Positions 27,316-29,405 of a DNA stretch of 29,405 bases are shown here, piece after piece. The DNA is taken from positions 1-29,405 of the forward strand of contig CAQTYU010000010.1 in assembly GCA_948890655.1 (NCBI GenBank), read 5' to 3'. The position numbers and the translations under genes were made by a program. A model generated the notes under the pieces. It saw nothing but the letters and a program-made list of their open reading frames with translations, was not told where the DNA came from and searched no databases. Origin of the DNA: Christensenellaceae bacterium. GTDB lineage: Bacteria; Bacillota; Clostridia; Christensenellales; Borkfalkiaceae. Within the stretch, counting starts at the first letter, position 1, and each line of letters begins with the position of its first letter.

Positions 27316-29238
27316 TTGAAAACGATAACCAACATCAACTCAGGCTGGAAGTTTATATATTCCAAAGACGGCAGTGAAACCGAAGTCAACGTTCCGCACA
27401 CCTGGAACGGCGACGACGGACAGGACGGCGGCAACGATTATTACCGCGGTACCTGCACCTATATCAAGCACATAAAAAAACCTGCATTTCCCGCGGACGG
27501 CGCAGTGTATCTCGAATTTAAAGGCGTAAACGCTTCGGCAAAGGTTTACGTAAACGGAAATCCCGCGGGCGGACACGACGGCGGCTATTCCGCCTTCCGT
27601 TGCAACATAACCGGTTTTTTAAAGGACGACAACGAAATTAAGGTCGAAGTTGACAATTCGGTAAACGACAGGGTTTATCCCCAGCGCGCCGATTTCACCT
27701 TTTACGGCGGCATATACAGGGACGTAAACCTCATATGCGCCGAAAAATGCCGTTTCGATTTGGATTATTTCGGGTGCAATCCCATAAAGATTGACGCCGC
27801 TGTAAACGGTGCCGACGGGCAGGTTACCGTAACTGCGTACGCGTCTAACGGCGGCGACGTAAAAATCGAAATTTTCGACGCCGACGCAAACAAAGTCGCC
27901 GAAATTGAAAACGGCGGCACGGCGGTTATTAAAAACGCGCACCTTTGGAACGGCGTAACCGACCCCTATCTTTACAAAGCGGTTGCAACGCTTTCCGAAA
28001 ACGGCGAAAAAACCGACGAAGTAAGCGCAAACTTCGGCTTCCGCACCTATAAAGTCGACGCCAAAAAAGGTTTTTATTTAAACGGTAAGCTTTATCCCCT
28101 CCGCGGAGTCTGCCGCCATCAGGACAGACCGCACATAGGCAACGCTTTAACAAAGGCGGAACACGACGAGGATATGGCGCTCATAAAAGAAATCGGCGCC
28201 AACACTTTAAGGCTCGCCCACTACCAGCACGACGATTATTTTTATGATTTATGCGACAGAGCAGGACTTGTCGTCTGGGCTGAAATACCCTATATCTCGC
28301 GGCATATGTCGGGGGGTAACGAAAACGCGAAGAGCCAGATGAAAGAACTCGTATTACAGCAGTACAACCATCCCTCCATCGTTTTCTGGGGATTATCCAA
28401 CGAAATAACAATGATGAAGACGAATAAAAAGGATATGCTTAAAACCCACAGGGAGCTTAACGACCTGTGCCATAAGCTCGACCCTTCGCGTCTTACCACA
28501 CTCGCTTGCTTTGCAATGTGTTCTTTCGGCAATAAAACGGCGCATATAAGCGACGTAGTCAGCTGGAACCTCTATCTCGGCTGGTATGTTCCGGGGCTGT
28601 TCTTAAACGACGTCTGGCTCAAGCTGTTCCACACATTCTATCCCAAACGCGCGGTAGGCTATTCCGAATACGGCGCCGAAAGTATGCCCAATTTACACTC
28701 TGCAAAGCCAAAAAGATTCGACAATACCGAAGACTATCAGGTTGTTTACCACGCATATATGCTTGAGTTTTTCGCACGGCACCCCTATTTGTGGGGCACG
28801 CACGTGTGGAATATGTTCGACTTTGCCGCCGACGGCAGAAATCAGGGCGGCGAACCGGGAATGAACCACAAAGGACTGGTAACCTTCGACAGAAAAACTA
28901 AAAAGGACGCCTTCTACCTCTACAAAGCGTACTGGTCAAAAGAGCCCGTATTACATCTTTCGGGCAAGCGTTATAAAAACCGTACAGGCAAAAAGACTGA
29001 AATCACCGTTTTCTCCAACGTAGGAAAAGTAGAAATTTTTAACAACGGCAAACTTGTCGCAGCGCCCAAAGCGCAAAAGGGCGGCAAAGTTTATAAGTGC
29101 AGAATAAAACTCGAAGCCAAAAACGAAATCACGGTAAAAGCGGGCGGACTGACCGACGGCGCAACGTTTATCAAAGTCAAAAAACCCGACCCATCTTACA
29201 AGGTAACTTCCGGCAACAGCATGAGCTGGGAAAAGTAA
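27316..29238 (+). CDS. GH2 family glycosidase, probable beta-glucuronidase
   Basis: 640 residues, no signal peptide, cytoplasmic. GH2 order: sugar-binding jelly roll (about 1-165; VPHTWNGDDGQDGG, YYRGTCTY, YGGIYRDV), Ig-like domain (about 170-250), TIM barrel (about 255-545) with GVCRHQDRP, TLRLAHYQHDD, acid/base Glu363 in WGLSNEI and nucleophile Glu451 in YSEYGAES, and a C-terminal beta domain. GMNHKGLVTFDRKTKKDAF contains N517-x-K519-G, the carboxylate-binding signature of beta-glucuronidases (NKKG in E. coli GUS), but similar sequences occur in some GH2 beta-galactosidases. Context with uxuA, uxuB and a GPH symporter under a shared operator favours glucuronidase. Start is TTG 27316 with GGGGGAA 7 nt upstream; the nearby ATG 27294 is out of frame. 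Its 3' end overlaps the transposase remnant frame. Confidence 0.87.
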   Translation: MKTITNINSGWKFIYSKDGSETEVNVPHTWNGDDGQDGGNDYYRGTCTYIKHIKKPAFPADGAVYLEFKGVNASAKVYVNGNPAGGHDGGYSAFRCNITGFLKDDNEIKVEVDNSVNDRVYPQRADFTFYGGIYRDVNLICAEKCRFDLDYFGCNPIKIDAAVNGADGQVTVTAYASNGGDVKIEIFDADANKVAEIENGGTAVIKNAHLWNGVTDPYLYKAVATLSENGEKTDEVSANFGFRTYKVDAKKGFYLNGKLYPLRGVCRHQDRPHIGNALTKAEHDEDMALIKEIGANTLRLAHYQHDDYFYDLCDRAGLVVWAEIPYISRHMSGGNENAKSQMKELVLQQYNHPSIVFWGLSNEITMMKTNKKDMLKTHRELNDLCHKLDPSRLTTLACFAMCSFGNKTAHISDVVSWNLYLGWYVPGLFLNDVWLKLFHTFYPKRAVGYSEYGAESMPNLHSAKPKRFDNTEDYQVVYHAYMLEFFARHPYLWGTHVWNMFDFAADGRNQGGEPGMNHKGLVTFDRKTKKDAFYLYKAYWSKEPVLHLSGKRYKNRTGKKTEITVFSNVGKVEIFNNGKLVAAPKAQKGGKVYKCRIKLEAKNEITVKAGGLTDGATFIKVKKPDPSYKVTSGNSMSWEK

Positions 29239-29405
29239 ATTTCGGGTCGAACACGCTTAATTGGTCTGCTTCTTTATCTTGCTTTAATTGCTTTGCTATG
29301 TACTCTTTTATTGCAGTAGTATTTTTACCTACTGTATCTACATAGTACCTCTTACACCAAAATTCACGGTTGCGGTATGCAAATTTCATATTGCCCCACT
29401 TTTGG
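29177..29405 (-). pseudogene. tnpA: IS200/IS605-type transposase TnpA, C-terminal part (5' part outside window)
   Basis: Reading in from the right edge, the minus strand encodes KWGNMKFAYRNREFWCKRYY, then VDTVGKNTTAIKEYIAKQLK and QDKEADQLSVFDP: the C-terminal end of the Y1 HUH transposase of the IS200 group. The YIAKQ segment supplies the likely catalytic tyrosine with a Gln four residues later, as in IS608 TnpA. Homology ends at about position 29240; beyond it the frame reads PSSCCCRKLPCKMGRVF inside the antisense of the GH2 gene until 29177, which is not family-like, so the last residues appear to be read-through from a truncated or junction end. The N-terminal HUH motif lies outside the window; the element may be intact apart from this tail. 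Called partial; whether it is active cannot be judged. Confidence 0.72.

Overview
The window reads as chromosomal DNA from an anaerobic, Gram-positive Clostridia-type bacterium (Bacillota). Support: an mcsA-mcsB-clpC protein quality-control operon, pyruvate formate-lyase with its activase, strong AGGAGG ribosome binding sites, TTGACA-N17-TATAAT promoters, lipoproteins with a lipobox directly before a Gly-rich linker, and an IscU-like/GGGtGRT gene pair typical of Clostridia. The genus is not determinable; an uncultured gut or rumen species is a reasonable inference from the polysaccharide genes.

Layout. 1-3118 (minus): pflA-pflB fermentation operon (pflB runs off the left edge), preceded by two consensus promoters and a small membrane-peptide ORF. 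3180-4910: two consecutive miniature modules, each an XRE-type repressor gene (+) divergent from a small target gene (-), with inverted repeats sitting exactly in the spacer of the target promoter; bounded by long GC-rich hairpin terminators. 4926-9018 (minus): mcsA-mcsB-clpC without ctsR. 9061-10937 (plus): Fe-S scaffold-like protein plus GGGtGRT protein, a conserved pair of unknown role. 10936-11545 (minus): decayed remnants of surface-protein genes (leucine-rich repeat fragment with an in-frame stop; InlB-type repeat fragment).

11568-22143 (minus): an extracellular glucan-degradation locus. It holds a GH16 endo-glucanase lipoprotein, two Ig-like (Big_2) lipoproteins carrying four copies of an unassigned W-x-YW...QLFYK module, a domain-permuted GH3 glycosidase anchored at both ends by membrane helices, and a lipoprotein of a beta-helix family. 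The GH16 points to beta-1,3-(1,4)-glucan as substrate; no importer for the products is present. The GH16 leader contains a 39-bp tandem repeat made of nested palindromes.

22208-29238: a glucuronide utilisation regulon. A GPH-family sugar symporter, mannonate dehydratase (uxuA) and an SDR fructuronate reductase (uxuB-type) form a minus-strand operon divergent from an AraC-family regulator, which is followed by a GH2 glycosidase with the N-x-K-G signature seen in beta-glucuronidases. The symporter and GH2 promoters carry the same direct-repeat operator overlapping the -35 box in the same phase, so the regulator probably activates both. Glucuronate isomerase and the KDG kinase/aldolase are not in the window. 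The right edge holds the C-terminal part of an IS200-type transposase.

No tRNA, rRNA or CRISPR array was recognised. The best candidates for undescribed biology are the GGGtGRT/scaffold pair, the twin repressor/small-target modules, the QLFYK modules and the beta-helix lipoprotein.
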